Of a stretch of 53,999 nucleotides of DNA, positions 16,293-26,892 are shown piece after piece. The notes beneath the pieces are model-generated. The model made no database searches and had not been told where the DNA came from. It saw nothing but the letters and a program-made list of their open reading frames with translations. Position 1 is the first letter of the stretch, and the number at the start of each line of letters is the position of its first letter. Made by a program: the position numbers and the translations under genes. Source of the stretch: Clostridiaceae bacterium (GTDB lineage: Bacteria; Bacillota; Clostridia; DSM-8532); assembly GCA_012522505.1 (NCBI GenBank), contig JAAYKJ010000271.1:1-53999 (forward strand), in the 5' to 3' direction.

Positions 16293-17565
16293 TGATCTCA
16301 CCCCCTTTGATAACCGCTGAGCCCGATGGGATATCCAACCCTTTGAAATCCTCGGGCATCAAATAGTTATCCAGCACCACATTGCAGCCAATTCGCGCAT
16401 TATCAGGTACGTAGGAGTTGGATCCGATCACGGTTATCCCCGATTGGTATACCTTTGGATTATAGGTGTTTTCCGCATACTCCCCAAATCCGGACTGCAC
16501 ATTGGCACCAACAGCGGTTTTCTCCCCGACGATTGAACGTATCAGCGTTGATCCGGCTTTGATGATGCTGTTGGACATGATAATGGAATCTTCAACAACA
16601 ACATCCTTTTCGATGGTCACCCCGGGAAAAACCACGGAATTCTTTATACTTCCATAGATCATACAACCTTCTGCAATAATGGAGCGGGTTACATGTCCGG
16701 TATCGCCGATATAATGTGCAGGTTTCACTGGATTGGGTGTATAGATTTTCCAGTCTGGATCAAACAAGTTGAATTGGGGAATCCGGGTGATCAGATCCAT
16801 ATTGGATTCCCAATAGGCTTGGATGGTTCCCACATCCCGCCAATAACCGGTAAAGGGATATGCCCAGATGCTTCGCTTATCGGCCAGTAGTTTCGGGATG
16901 ACATTTTTGCCGAAATCATGATCGGATTGTTCATTTTGATGATCATAGATCAGAAATTCCTTCAATACATTCCATTTGAATATGTAAACCCCCATCGACG
17001 CCAGATTACTTTTAGCTTGCGCTGGTTTTTCCTCGAATTCAAAAATCCTTCCGTCATCAGTCGCGCTCATGATGCCATACCGGGAAGCTTCTTCCAAAGG
17101 AACATGAATGACCGATATCGTTGCGTCCGCGTTGTTTCTTTTGTGAAAATTCAGCATTTGTGCATAATCCATTTTATAGACATGATCGCCGGATAGGATG
17201 ATCACATAATTTGGATTAAGTTCGTCCACATAGTGGATATTTTGATAGACTGCATCGGCTGTACCTGAATACCACTCCCCTTTTTGCTGTTTGGTAAACG
17301 GCGAGAGAATTGTAACCCCCCCGTTCATTCTGTCCATGTCCCATGGTTTCCCGATTCCGATATGATGATTCAATTGTAGGGGCCTGTATTGTGTAAGCAC
17401 ACCCACTGTGTCAATGCCCGAGTTTATGCAGTTGCTCAGGGAAAAATCAATGATCCGGTATTTTCCTCCGTACAAAACTGCCGGTTTGGCGATAAGGCTG
17501 GTCAAAACTCCCAGTCGACTTCCTTCTCCTCCAGCCAGTATCAGAGCAATCATTTCCTTTGCCAT
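16285..17565 (-). CDS. glgC: Glucose-1-phosphate adenylyltransferase, GlgC subunit
   Basis: The catalytic subunit of ADP-glucose pyrophosphorylase: glucose 1-phosphate plus ATP gives ADP-glucose, the committed step to glycogen. The 426-residue protein keeps the active nucleotidyltransferase loop [13 protein letters not shown] and K-P-A-V in the sugar-phosphate region, plus GGKYRIIDF, the [12 protein letters not shown]-type segment with the metal Asp, FEEKPAQ, and a C-terminal beta-helix domain for allosteric control. ATG 17565 follows GGGAGG. TATAAT is seen upstream on the minus strand near 17712; the intergenic palindrome TGAACGTTCA lies at 17688-17697. Confidence 0.95.
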   Translation of the reverse strand: MAKEMIALILAGGEGSRLGVLTSLIAKPAVLYGGKYRIIDFSLSNCINSGIDTVGVLTQYRPLQLNHHIGIGKPWDMDRMNGGVTILSPFTKQQKGEWYSGTADAVYQNIHYVDELNPNYVIILSGDHVYKMDYAQMLNFHKRNNADATISVIHVPLEEASRYGIMSATDDGRIFEFEEKPAQAKSNLASMGVYIFKWNVLKEFLIYDHQNEQSDHDFGKNVIPKLLADKRSIWAYPFTGYWRDVGTIQAYWESNMDLITRIPQFNLFDPDWKIYTPNPVKPAHYIGDTGHVTRSIIAEGCMIYGSIKNSVVFPGVTIEKDVVVEDSIIMSNSIIKAGSTLIRSIVGEKTAVGANVQSGFGEYAENTYNPKVYQSGITVIGSNSYVPDNARIGCNVVLDNYLMPEDFKGLDIPSGSAVIKGGEINE

Positions 17566-17764
17566 AGATTTGCCTCCCGCCTAAATTATCTTCCGTTTTC
17601 TTGTGTCATACGTTCTCCAAGGCTTCTGCTGTATCCGTAATGCTCTTGTCTCGTGCACATGTTCAAGTTACACTGGTAATCGCTTGTTGAACGTTCACAG
17701 TGCTTTCATTATATTCTTATTCATTTATAAAATACCCTTCTTTTACTGAAAATAAAATATAGGA

Positions 17765-17793
17765 TTGATTTTTATAGAAAATATTTGTATAAT
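17765..17793 (+). promoter_or_regulatory. Sigma-A promoter of the J-protein/clpB operon
   Basis: TTGATT (17765-17770), a 17-base spacer and TATAAT (17788-17793). The expected start point, about 17800, coincides with the CtsR operator. Confidence 0.8.
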
Positions 17794-17800
17794 AGATAAT

Positions 17801-17817
17801 AGTCAAAGAAGGTCAAA
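17801..17817 (+). promoter_or_regulatory. CtsR operator
   Basis: AGTCAAAGAAGGTCAAA matches the CtsR heptad direct-repeat consensus RGTCAAA-NAN-RGTCAAA at every defined position. It sits at the predicted transcription start of the J-protein/clpB operon, so CtsR binding should repress it until heat stress. The ctsR gene itself is not in the window. Confidence 0.88.
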
Positions 17818-17831
17818 GTCGGAGGGATGCT

Positions 17832-18755
17832 ATGAAGTATTTAGATTATTACAAAGTTTTGGGTGTTGATAAAACAGCCACTCAGGACGCCATCAAAAAA
17901 AGCTACCGTAAGCTGGCAAAAAAATATCACCCCGACGCAAACCCCGGCAATAAAAATGCTGAGGAGAGATTTAAAGAGATTAACGAAGCCTACGAAGTAT
18001 TGGGAGACCCGGATAAAAGAAAAAAGTATGACCGTTTTGGGCATTCAATGAATTTCCAAAATGGTATGGATTTTGATCCGTCCCAGTTTGGTCAATATGA
18101 ATTTAAAAGCAGCCATAACGGGTTCAGTGACTTTTTCAACATGTTTTTCGGTGATGGCGGAATTGATATAGATGATCTTTTCAGAGGCAGCACCGGGACC
18201 CGTGGTTTCAACACAGGGTTTTCATCGGGGCATCGGAGTCTGCGCGGCGAAGATATGGAAGCTGAGATGTACATTACACCGGAGGAAGGACTGGAAGGGA
18301 GCGAGAAAACCTTTTCAATAAGGACTGCATCAGGCACAAAAACGTTGTCTGTTCGTATCCCCAAGGGAATTCCGGAGGGCGGAAAGGTAAAGTTATCCGG
18401 ACAAGGGCATCCTGGTGTCGGAGGAGCTCCAAACGGAGATTTATATATTGTCATCCGGTTTAAAGAAGGGAAATACAAGCTGGATGGGAATAACCTTGTC
18501 CAAAGGGTTGAGCTGTACCCCTGGGTTGCCGCGCTTGGTGGTGAGATGAAGATACAGGCTCCGGGGGGCGCGATACAGGTAAAAATACCCGCTGGAATCC
18601 AAAGCGATCAGAAAATCAGGATACCGGGCAAAGGCTACGGCAAAACCAATGCAGGCCGGGGTGATTTGATGCTGCAGATAAAAATAGTGAACCCGCGGGT
18701 CTTAACCGGAGAGCAAAGGAAACTGTATGAACAGCTGAAAGATACTGTATTGTAG
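17832..18755 (+). CDS. DnaJ-class J-protein without zinc finger (CbpA-like)
   Basis: A class B Hsp40 co-chaperone of 307 residues. The J domain occupies residues 1-70 with HPD in [11 protein letters not shown] Gly/Phe-rich linker follows and then the two C-terminal beta domains; the Cys-rich zinc centre of DnaJ is absent, which separates it from the true dnaJ at 44041. It should deliver substrates to DnaK and perhaps support ClpB disaggregation. ATG 17832 follows GGAGGG. It is the first gene of a CtsR-controlled operon, with clpB starting 54 bases downstream. Confidence 0.9.
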   Translation: MKYLDYYKVLGVDKTATQDAIKKSYRKLAKKYHPDANPGNKNAEERFKEINEAYEVLGDPDKRKKYDRFGHSMNFQNGMDFDPSQFGQYEFKSSHNGFSDFFNMFFGDGGIDIDDLFRGSTGTRGFNTGFSSGHRSLRGEDMEAEMYITPEEGLEGSEKTFSIRTASGTKTLSVRIPKGIPEGGKVKLSGQGHPGVGGAPNGDLYIVIRFKEGKYKLDGNNLVQRVELYPWVAALGGEMKIQAPGGAIQVKIPAGIQSDQKIRIPGKGYGKTNAGRGDLMLQIKIVNPRVLTGEQRKLYEQLKDTVL

Positions 18756-18809
18756 TTTACGTCAATACCTTTTCAGGCTGTCATGAAGTTGCGAAGGAGG
18801 GGATAAAAC

Positions 18810-21401
18810 ATGAATTTCGAAAAATTTACCGATAAAGCACAGGAAGCAGTTGTTCAGGCACAACAGCTGGCAATCAAGATGGATCATCAGCAGGTGGATG
18901 GTGAGCATCTGCACATGGCTTTTTTAGAGCAGGAGGACGGTTTGATTCCAAAGCTGTTGCAGCTTTGCGGGGTTGATACGCACAGCCTAAAGAAGGATTT
19001 GAAAGGGGAACTGGATAAGCTGCCCGCTGTTTATGGCAGCAATTCCAGCCAGGTTTACGCCTCCAGACGCTTTAATCAAATCTTGCTGAAAGCCGAAGAT
19101 GAAGCGAAGCAATTTAAGGATGAGTTTGTCAGTGTTGAACATCTATACCTGATCATGCTGGGGGAGAGAAATACACCTTCAAGCCGACTGTTTACGAAGT
19201 ATGATCTGGATCGGGAGAAGATGCTTTTGGCGTTGACAAAAATTCGGAAGAATGAACGGGTTACCAGCAAAAATCCGGAGGAAGGATATGAGGCTCTAAC
19301 ACGGTACGGAAGGGATCTGGTGGAGCTGGCCCAACTTGGAAAACTCGATCCGGTAATTGGCAGGGATCAGGAAATCCGCAGGGTGATCCGTATTCTTTCC
19401 AGAAGGACGAAAAACAACCCGGTGCTGATAGGTGAACCGGGTGTAGGAAAGACAGCTGTTGCCGAAGGTCTGGCTCAACGCATTTTGAAGGGAGACGTTC
19501 CCGAAGGGCTGAAGGACAAGACTGTTTTTGCTCTTGATATGGGCGCGCTTATTGCCGGCGCAAAGTTCCGCGGTGAATTTGAAGAACGGCTGAAGGCTGT
19601 GCTCAAGGAAATAACCCAGTCTGAGGGCCGTATTATCCTGTTCATCGATGAACTGCATACCATTGTCGGCGCCGGTAAGGCCGAAGGCGCCATGGATGCC
19701 GGAAACATCCTGAAGCCCATGCTGGCCCGTGGAGAGCTGCACTGCATCGGCGCCACAACACTGGATGAATACCGGAAATATATTGAAAAGGATGCTGCTT
19801 TGGAAAGAAGGTTCCAGACAGTGCTCGTCGATCAGCCCATTGTGGAAGACACCATATCCATTCTACGGGGTCTGAAAGAACGGTTTGAGATCCACCATGG
19901 CGTCCGAATCACGGACAGTGCCATTATCGCCTGTGCCGTCCTGTCCAACCGGTATATAACCGATCGCTTCCTTCCGGACAAGGCCATCGATTTGATGGAT
20001 GAGGCAGCGTCGATGCTGCGTATGGAGATCGACAGCATGCCCTATGAGCTGGACGAAATTAACCGGAAGATCATGCAGTATGAAATCGAGCAGCAAGTAT
20101 TGGGAAAGGAAAAAGATAAAGGTACCATCGAGCGAAGAAACATGCTCGAACAGGAACTCAGCAGTCTCAGGCAGGAAGCAGACGGGATGAAAGCCCAGTG
20201 GGAGATGGAGAAGAGCTTTATCCAGAAGGAAAAGGCTTTGAAAGAGGAAATTGAGCAAGTGAAACTTGAAATAGAGAAGGCCGAACGGGTCTATGATCTG
20301 GAAAACCTTGCAAAACTGAAGCATGGTCGCTTGCCCGAGCTGGAAAAGCAGATGGAGGACTACAAAAAGCGTCAGGCCGGAGCGGGGCGACAGCTTCTGA
20401 AGGAAGAAGTCACCGAACAGGAAATTGCGGAAATTGTGGCGAGGTGGACCGGTATTCCGGTAGCCAAACTTGTGGAACAGGAAAAGGAAAAACTGTTGAA
20501 CCTTGAAAGCATACTGCATCGGCGGGTTATTGGACAGGATGAAGCTGTGAAGGCTATTTCAGATGCTGTTATACGGGCAAGGGCAGGATTGAAGGACTTG
20601 TCAAAGCCCATCGGTTCTTTTATCTTTTTGGGTCCAACCGGTGTGGGCAAGACCGAGCTGGCAAAAGCATTGGCCGAGGCTTTATTCGACAGCGAGGATA
20701 ATATGGTCCGCATCGATATGAGTGAATACATGGAGAAGCATTCGGTTGCAAGGCTTATTGGTGCTCCTCCGGGATATGTCGGATATGAGGAGGGGGGACA
20801 GCTGACCGAGGCGGTGCGGCGAAAGCCTTATTCGGTAATCCTTTTTGATGAGATTGAAAAAGCCCATCCTGATGTCTTTCATGTCCTGCTACAATTGCTG
20901 GATGACGGGCGGCTGACTGACAGCCAGGGCAGGACGGTGAATTTCAAAAACACCGTAGTGATCATGACCTCAAACATTGGAAGCCCGATCCTTCTTGATG
21001 CGGCACCTGAGGGAGGAGATTTTTCAGAAGAAATCAAGAATGCCGTCATGGACGCCCTAAAAGTCCAATTCAGGCCTGAGTTTCTAAACCGGGTCGATGA
21101 CGTGATTCTGTTCAAGCCACTGAGCAGGAAGGAAATGTATGGCATTATCGATCTTATCATCGATGAACTGCGCGAAAGGCTGAAAGACAGGAGCATCAGC
21201 CTGGACATTACAGACAGGGCAAAGGAAAAAATTCTTGACATGGCATATACACCTGCATATGGAGCCAGACCGCTGAAAAGGTTTATCCAGAAGGTGGTTG
21301 AAACCGAACTGGGAAGAAAAATTATAGCGGGAGAGATCCATGAAGGGAACAGGGCAGAGATAGACGCCCAAGAGGGCGAACTAAGGATCAACGTTCAGTG
21401 A
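18810..21401 (+). CDS. clpB: ATP-dependent disaggregase ClpB
   Basis: Hexameric AAA+ disaggregase that pulls aggregated proteins through its pore with DnaK and J-protein help. The 863-residue protein has an N domain (residues 1-150), NBD1 with Walker A GEPGVGKT (near 207-214) and the Walker B region FIDELHT, a coiled-coil middle domain (about 405-530, rich in K/E heptads), and NBD2 with GPTGVGKT (near 610) and pore motif GYVGYEEGG. The middle domain separates it from ClpC and ClpA. ATG 18810 follows AAGGAGGGG. It shares the CtsR-controlled promoter at 17765-17793 and converges on the minus-strand amidohydrolase. Confidence 0.97.
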   Translation: MNFEKFTDKAQEAVVQAQQLAIKMDHQQVDGEHLHMAFLEQEDGLIPKLLQLCGVDTHSLKKDLKGELDKLPAVYGSNSSQVYASRRFNQILLKAEDEAKQFKDEFVSVEHLYLIMLGERNTPSSRLFTKYDLDREKMLLALTKIRKNERVTSKNPEEGYEALTRYGRDLVELAQLGKLDPVIGRDQEIRRVIRILSRRTKNNPVLIGEPGVGKTAVAEGLAQRILKGDVPEGLKDKTVFALDMGALIAGAKFRGEFEERLKAVLKEITQSEGRIILFIDELHTIVGAGKAEGAMDAGNILKPMLARGELHCIGATTLDEYRKYIEKDAALERRFQTVLVDQPIVEDTISILRGLKERFEIHHGVRITDSAIIACAVLSNRYITDRFLPDKAIDLMDEAASMLRMEIDSMPYELDEINRKIMQYEIEQQVLGKEKDKGTIERRNMLEQELSSLRQEADGMKAQWEMEKSFIQKEKALKEEIEQVKLEIEKAERVYDLENLAKLKHGRLPELEKQMEDYKKRQAGAGRQLLKEEVTEQEIAEIVARWTGIPVAKLVEQEKEKLLNLESILHRRVIGQDEAVKAISDAVIRARAGLKDLSKPIGSFIFLGPTGVGKTELAKALAEALFDSEDNMVRIDMSEYMEKHSVARLIGAPPGYVGYEEGGQLTEAVRRKPYSVILFDEIEKAHPDVFHVLLQLLDDGRLTDSQGRTVNFKNTVVIMTSNIGSPILLDAAPEGGDFSEEIKNAVMDALKVQFRPEFLNRVDDVILFKPLSRKEMYGIIDLIIDELRERLKDRSISLDITDRAKEKILDMAYTPAYGARPLKRFIQKVVETELGRKIIAGEIHEGNRAEIDAQEGELRINVQ

Positions 21402-21440
21402 ACTCGTTTATCTGAACTGAAGAACAACCGGGATTTTGCG

Positions 21441-22307
21441 CTATCTCCCCAAAAAGTTTTCCAGCTTCGGGAATACCCGGATGGCGTTGTGATAAAAAAC
21501 ATCCTCATGGTATTTCTCGGGTATCATATTCCGGACAAATTCAATGTACGGCTTTACGGGCGCCAGGGGCCAATCCGAGCCAAAGAGAAGTTTATCATAT
21601 CTTTCTTCATAAACGAGTGCCTGCATGAAGCGATCCATTACCAGCCTGTTGGTCTGGGCTTTTAGGATCCTTTGTCCACAGCCCACAATCAATCCGGACA
21701 GATCGGCATAGACATGATCGTTTTTCCCTATAATGGCTGCTGTATCCATTACCCAAGGTTCTCCCATGTGCGCGATGACAATGGGAAGCCTTGGGTACAT
21801 GACAGCCAACTGATCCACTTCAAGGGGATGAGAATACTTCAGGAAGTACCGATCCGAATACAGTGCTCCGCCGTGGATTACAACCGCCAATTGGTACTCC
21901 TCTGCCAAACGATATACGGGTTCATAGACCCTGTCATGAACATAATAAGGATAGTAGCCGGCATATATCTTTATTCCAACAGTTTCAGGCCGGGAAAGGA
22001 CAGCTTCGATCCTGTCCAATTCCCCGGTTCCTCCGCTTTCCAGCCTTACCGGATTTATTCCGGGACACAAGGCCATTCTTTCAGGCATATCGGTCAGATC
22101 CAACAGCATTGGATTGGGAGATGCTTTATCGGGAAAACCATTCGGACTTTGTTCGGTCAGGCCCATGCCGATAGCGGCTGTGATGCCGGCTTCTCCAAAC
22201 TCTTTCAGAAAACCTGCTTTGGAATAATCGACAAAAGATATAGCCTCGGCGGTTTGCTTAAAGCTTTCAATATTGGAAAAATGAATGTGCGTATCAATGA
22301 TCTTCAT
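21441..22307 (-). CDS. Metal-dependent amidohydrolase (Amidohydrolase_2 type)
   Basis: A 288-residue TIM-barrel hydrolase of the amidohydrolase_2 group. Metal and active-site candidates are DTHIHF at the N-terminus, HGGA near the middle, IVIAHMGEPW, and FGSDWP near the C-terminus, the typical order for this group. Members hydrolyse or decarboxylate diverse small molecules, so the substrate cannot be named. ATG 22307 follows AGGGGAGAGCGCA. The start overlaps the end of the upstream GNAT fusion gene by 14 bases, so both proteins are probably made together and act in one pathway. Confidence 0.85.
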   Translation of the reverse strand: MKIIDTHIHFSNIESFKQTAEAISFVDYSKAGFLKEFGEAGITAAIGMGLTEQSPNGFPDKASPNPMLLDLTDMPERMALCPGINPVRLESGGTGELDRIEAVLSRPETVGIKIYAGYYPYYVHDRVYEPVYRLAEEYQLAVVIHGGALYSDRYFLKYSHPLEVDQLAVMYPRLPIVIAHMGEPWVMDTAAIIGKNDHVYADLSGLIVGCGQRILKAQTNRLVMDRFMQALVYEERYDKLLFGSDWPLAPVKPYIEFVRNMIPEKYHEDVFYHNAIRVFPKLENFLGR

Positions 22308-25300
22308 TGCGCTCTCCCCTAAAATCGAACCGAATATTTTTCAGATCCCGAAAAAGGTCTGCATTCATGTATTCCTCTGTAAAGATTAGAAATACAGGCG
22401 GAACAGTAATGACGTCCCGATTTTTCAATTCGCGGCGTATTCCGGCAAACCCCATCAAGAGACTGTTATTTGTACCAGCTTCGAGCCACTGATTGTTGAT
22501 ATCGGTATAGACCATCAGCTTCTCTTTTCTGTTGGGGGAATGATACAAAATCGGCTCATCGGTTAAGACATAATTCTGACTTTTACCTGCCTTCATGCGC
22601 ACCCTGTCACCATCCATTGTGATTAGTTGCAGCTGATTGTTGAAAATATCGGGGTCTGCTTTGAAGAAAAGCGACCATTCAATATATTTCCATGGAATGT
22701 GGAGGCCTGTATTCTGATGAATGCGGTAAAAGCTGATAAGCAGGGGAACACCTGGTAAAGTCAGGTAATAAAAATCAAACGTCAACCCTTTATATCGTTC
22801 GTTTTTTTCAACAGCAACCGATACTTTGATTCCCTGCCAACGATTCCCCCAGTCATCCGCTAAGGAAACAAAAGCAGCTTCGCATCTTTCTTCCAGCATA
22901 GAAATCGGTGATATCCCTTCAAAATGCAAACAGATGCCACCAAACCATGGATTCCACCATGACTTCGTACTGGGGGTAGGGAAGGAGGAATCCAACCACT
23001 CGTTTCCGCTATACTGTAATGAAAATAGTGCATGATAAAAATCAGGGCTTGCTTTCATTGTCAGAAGGCCATTGTCCAGCCATAGCACTTTTTTCCCCGA
23101 AACAGATTCAGTTCCGGTATGAATGTCATTTTTGCCCTTGCGGAATATGGCCGTTTGAACATCCTTGATAAAGCTGTCGATTTCAACCTCAGCCATGACA
23201 ATATCCGGGTTGCGGCCTGAACCCTTAGACAATGAAAGCACAGGCTTGCTGCCCATATTGCGGTATTCGTTAAGAGTGACTTCGAAATCATCTCCCACAA
23301 AAGGATTACCGCCGTTAACTTCAATGGATGTATGCCCGCAAGCTTCCGGAACTTCCACGACATCCCGTTGGAGTGCGTAAGCTCTGAAATCTTGCCACCT
23401 GTCAAAAACACCTATGGCAAACGTTACAGGACTGGTGGCAACCTTACCACCGTAAGGAATTTTACCAAGGTTAAATTCGAAAAACATGCTCCAGTCATCG
23501 AACTTAATAAGCTGATCCGGTTCCCAGCAGATCCCTCGGTTTGTATATTTTCCACAGGCAAAAACCCAGTTCTCTGTGATTTTGCTGTTCTCCCAGAAGG
23601 AGGATGTCCATTCGGTATCTGCGCCGACATGAACAAATCGGTTCTCATAAGGGAGGACGCCCCGGAACAGAGGTTGAATGAAGGAATCGCTTAACCATAC
23701 CTCCTGACTGGTTTCAGTCTCAGAAAGGTTTTCGACCTCGTAATAACGCTTGATGATACCGCTTGCTTCAAGGCGGGTAATGACAAAAAGCCTGAGCCCG
23801 GGGAAATCATTTAGCGTGTATGTAGCCTTCATTACCGCAGCATCATCATCACGGGAGCATTCTATATGATCCGCCTTTCTGTCCGCCAGCTCTGAAGAGA
23901 AAGGGTGTCCGATCTTTGGAAATACCCAAACCGGATTGAATTTGTCCGAATATATCCGTCTTGACCACATCCAGTTATCCTGCTTGTTCAGATGGAGCAT
24001 GAAGGGGCCGTTGAAAATTTCACAGAAATCTTCGCTTTCACCCCATAAGATTCCGTTTCTTCCCCGAAAAGCCTTGTCGAGACGCTTGCTGAAGGAGATC
24101 ACCGCGCCATCGGCCAGTTTGGCCTTTACGTTGAGAACTTCCGAATAGAACAGGTACTGGTTGAGAATATAGGGGATATCAACTGTAGTTCTCTCTCCAG
24201 GTTTCAAAGAGATGGAATGCGTTGGTTCAAGGAAATGAATTCCATGCCTGTCCTGTAGTGAGAAGGCAAAAACCGCAGTTTCCCTGAATTTGTTTTCCAA
24301 ATCCAGAATGCAAAGAGCTTCCTTATTCAGATAGCATTGATGTCCGGGCACGTGCAGCGTAATGCTGGCAGGATATACCGGAAGTACGCCTGTTTTGAAA
24401 ACCGCCTTGCGCCCGTTAATGAAAACCTCGGTTACTACACCCGGATGGGTGCGGCCAGGCTTTTGATCTTCGGTTACTTCACCCAGGTGAAACCGGCCTG
24501 TAATGGATTCGGTATCGGTAACCTCTGCCGAATGCTGCAGCGAATAAGTGATGTTTTTATCATTCCTGCCATATAGCTCCACCTTCAGCGGTCTCCCGGT
24601 TTTATTGATGATGCTGTAGGTGATGCTGTAATCCCTGCCGAATACCAACTCATGGTTTTCTATCACAGCGGAGATCAGGTAATCATCGGTTTCAATCAGC
24701 CGCATGCCCCTGCCGGTCCGTTCAAATTCGACACGAAGGTTTTTCCCGGAATGCTCCCAATTGTATTCAAAGTAATCAAATCCGTTTTCCTTTCTACCAT
24801 CGGGTTTGACTTCGATCTCTCTTTTTGAGTCTTCATACCAGTCTGCTTCACTGAAGAAATCCTGAATGGCTTCGGTTTTCAATACGGAGGGCATGTAATT
24901 CATCAAATGTGTGGTATCTTCGCGTTTTTCCCAGAAGAAACCGCACTTTTTATACAGGGGAACTGCCTTTGTGTTGCCCGGCCAGGTATACAAATCCAGC
25001 CGTGGCCAATCAAGCTCCATTGTTCTTTTCACGCACGCCAGGACAAGCATTTTACCGACTTTTTTTCCATGGTAATCTGGGCGTACATTCAACGTATTGA
25101 TATAGAGTGCACCTTCATCCTGGGTATATTTATCCAGACTGCAGTATCCGATGACTTCATCCTGGCTGTTTATGGCCAGGAATACATTCAGGTGATAGGC
25201 ATTGCTGTGTTCACTAATAATCTTTTCAGCTGTTCTGCTGGTATTCATGCCGTTCCAGCCTTCTGCACTCTTGTTCCACATGTCTGCAACCTTCTCCGCG

Positions 25301-25338
25301 AGGGAATGGCTGTATTCCACTATTCTTATCTCTTGCAT
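22294..25338 (-). CDS. GNAT acetyltransferase fused to a large beta-sandwich domain protein
   Basis: A 1014-residue two-part protein. Residues 1 to about 160 form a GNAT acetyltransferase with the acetyl-CoA binding stretch VRPDYHGKKVGKML and the closing segment AVPLYKKCGFFWEKRE. The remaining 850 residues contain no motif I can assign; they are beta-rich, with many Trp and aromatic residues and segments (FPTPSTKSWWNPWFGG, LTLPGVPLLISFYRI) that recall carbohydrate-active or mutarotase-like sandwich domains. No signal peptide is present, so the whole protein is cytoplasmic. ATG 25338 follows GGAGGTGCC; an upstream ATG at 25353 would lie before that site. It overlaps the amidohydrolase gene by 14 bases. 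A composite activity on sugars is a guess only. Confidence 0.75.
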   Translation of the reverse strand: MQEIRIVEYSHSLAEKVADMWNKSAEGWNGMNTSRTAEKIISEHSNAYHLNVFLAINSQDEVIGYCSLDKYTQDEGALYINTLNVRPDYHGKKVGKMLVLACVKRTMELDWPRLDLYTWPGNTKAVPLYKKCGFFWEKREDTTHLMNYMPSVLKTEAIQDFFSEADWYEDSKREIEVKPDGRKENGFDYFEYNWEHSGKNLRVEFERTGRGMRLIETDDYLISAVIENHELVFGRDYSITYSIINKTGRPLKVELYGRNDKNITYSLQHSAEVTDTESITGRFHLGEVTEDQKPGRTHPGVVTEVFINGRKAVFKTGVLPVYPASITLHVPGHQCYLNKEALCILDLENKFRETAVFAFSLQDRHGIHFLEPTHSISLKPGERTTVDIPYILNQYLFYSEVLNVKAKLADGAVISFSKRLDKAFRGRNGILWGESEDFCEIFNGPFMLHLNKQDNWMWSRRIYSDKFNPVWVFPKIGHPFSSELADRKADHIECSRDDDAAVMKATYTLNDFPGLRLFVITRLEASGIIKRYYEVENLSETETSQEVWLSDSFIQPLFRGVLPYENRFVHVGADTEWTSSFWENSKITENWVFACGKYTNRGICWEPDQLIKFDDWSMFFEFNLGKIPYGGKVATSPVTFAIGVFDRWQDFRAYALQRDVVEVPEACGHTSIEVNGGNPFVGDDFEVTLNEYRNMGSKPVLSLSKGSGRNPDIVMAEVEIDSFIKDVQTAIFRKGKNDIHTGTESVSGKKVLWLDNGLLTMKASPDFYHALFSLQYSGNEWLDSSFPTPSTKSWWNPWFGGICLHFEGISPISMLEERCEAAFVSLADDWGNRWQGIKVSVAVEKNERYKGLTFDFYYLTLPGVPLLISFYRIHQNTGLHIPWKYIEWSLFFKADPDIFNNQLQLITMDGDRVRMKAGKSQNYVLTDEPILYHSPNRKEKLMVYTDINNQWLEAGTNNSLLMGFAGIRRELKNRDVITVPPVFLIFTEEYMNADLFRDLKNIRFDFRGERNEDH

Positions 25339-25569
25339 GTGGCACCTCCGCATAAAACCCTTGTTATTTTTCGAAATCTCCGATTTCGGTAACGGGTTAG
25401 GTTATTATATCATGCCAAAAATTTGATGCCAAGAGAAAAACTAGTTATAAAGCGTTTTCTACACTACCATTGTTTCTTCGTACTCTTTATATTACAATAC
25501 AATTGCAAACAAATATTGGTTTTGCCAAATGCGCCCTAAGGCCGGGCCCGAAGAAGAATGGAGGAAATT

Positions 25570-25995
25570 ATGAAGTGGGATTTCTTGGTGAAAAAAGCTC
25601 TTGAAGCAAAGAAGTTTGCATATGTACCTTACTCCGGTTTTCACGTCGGAGCTGCAGTTTTGACATCTGATGGGAGAATATTTACTGGCTGTAATGTAGA
25701 GAATGCCTCTTATGGGGCGTCGATTTGTGCAGAGCGGACAGCTGTCGTGAAGGCGGTATCTGAGGGTGAAACAAAAATCAGTGCCATCGCGATTACCAGC
25801 GACAGCAATACCTTAACCTTCCCCTGTGGTATTTGCCGCCAGGTTATTGCAGAGTTTGGAATACCAGAAATCAGTCTGATTTGCAGCAACAAAAATGGAG
25901 AATATAAAGAATACAGTATGACCGATATTCTACCGCATGCTTTTACAAGGACAGATTTGGAAAAAGCGGGCGAGTCGGTCGGAAAGGATGGTTGA
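25570..25995 (+). CDS. cdd: Cytidine deaminase
   Basis: The tetrameric, zinc-dependent enzyme that converts cytidine and deoxycytidine to uridine and deoxyuridine in pyrimidine salvage. The 141-residue length is typical. Zinc ligands and the catalytic Glu are in CAERTA and PCGICRQ, and substrate-binding residues in CNVENASYG. ATG 25570 is preceded by GGAGGAAATT; an earlier ATG at 25558 overlaps the Shine-Dalgarno and is less likely. The stop lies directly before era, a common clostridial order. Confidence 0.95.
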   Translation: MKWDFLVKKALEAKKFAYVPYSGFHVGAAVLTSDGRIFTGCNVENASYGASICAERTAVVKAVSEGETKISAIAITSDSNTLTFPCGICRQVIAEFGIPEISLICSNKNGEYKEYSMTDILPHAFTRTDLEKAGESVGKDG

Positions 25996-25996
25996 T

Positions 25997-26887
25997 ATGG
26001 GTTTTCGTTCAGGCTTTGTTGCCATCATTGGCAGACCCAATGTTGGAAAGTCGACCCTGCTGAATTTACTAACCGGGGAAAAGATCGCAATCATGTCAGA
26101 CAAACCACAGACGACTCGAAACACGATCAAGACCATTGTAACAACGGATGACTGCCAGATTGTTTTTATGGATACCCCAGGGCTGCACCGTCCCAAGAAC
26201 AAGTTGGGAGATTATATGGTAAAATCCGCGATGTCAACACTTCGGGAAGTGGATGCTATCCTCTACTTGGTGGAAGCAAAGGATAAAACCATTGGACCGG
26301 GGGATGCAAGAATAATAGAGGACCTGAAAAAGGTTGAAACGCCGGTTCTGTTGCTGATAAACAAGGTTGATCTTGTGGAAAAACCCAGTCTTCTTCCTCT
26401 GATCGAAGCATATAGCCAGGCAATGGATTTTGTGCAGATCATCCCTGTCAGTGCGCTCCTTCCACAGACAAAGGAACTGGTTATGGATGAAATTATAAAG
26501 CTTCTACCTGAGGGAGAACCATTTTTTCCAGAGGATATGTTAACCGATCAGCCCGAAAAGGTATTGGTTCAAGAAATCATCCGGGAAAAAATCCTGCATC
26601 TGATAAGCGAAGAGATCCCGCATGGTGTAGGAGTTGAAGTTATCTATTTCAAGGAGAGTGACGGGAAGCAGCTTCTGGAAATCCATGCAAATATATATTG
26701 TGAAAAGAAGAGCCATAAAGGCATTATCATAGGAAAAAATGGGGATATGCTTAAAAGAATAGGCACACTGGCCAGGCGTGATTCCGAAAACTTGCTGGGC
26801 ACCAAAGTATTTTTGAAATTATGGGTGAAAACGAAAGAAGACTGGCGTAACAGTGATTTTATGCTGAGCGAGCTGGGATACAAATAA
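25997..26887 (+). CDS. era: GTPase Era
   Basis: Essential GTPase that binds 16S rRNA near its 3' end and couples 30S assembly to growth. The 296-residue protein has G1 GRPNVGKST, the switch and G3 DTPGLHRPK, G4 NKVD, and a C-terminal KH domain with KGIIIGKNGDMLKRIG. The ATG at 25997 follows GGAAAGG by 9 bases; an in-frame ATG at 25988 overlaps the end of cdd and is too near that site. Downstream lies a copy of the dispersed repeat. Confidence 0.96.
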   Translation: MGFRSGFVAIIGRPNVGKSTLLNLLTGEKIAIMSDKPQTTRNTIKTIVTTDDCQIVFMDTPGLHRPKNKLGDYMVKSAMSTLREVDAILYLVEAKDKTIGPGDARIIEDLKKVETPVLLLINKVDLVEKPSLLPLIEAYSQAMDFVQIIPVSALLPQTKELVMDEIIKLLPEGEPFFPEDMLTDQPEKVLVQEIIREKILHLISEEIPHGVGVEVIYFKESDGKQLLEIHANIYCEKKSHKGIIIGKNGDMLKRIGTLARRDSENLLGTKVFLKLWVKTKEDWRNSDFMLSELGYK

Positions 26888-26892
26888 AGTTC

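Noticed and set aside
19863-20519. Long minus-strand open frame opposite clpB
   Set aside because: The overlapping plus-strand gene is unambiguous ClpB; the opposite frame has no ribosome binding site or domain.
23218-23255. Peptide KPVLSLSKGSG in the GNAT fusion, like a repeat-derived insert seen in other genomes
   Set aside because: The coding DNA differs from that well-known repeat and no other copy was seen here, so the similarity is probably chance.
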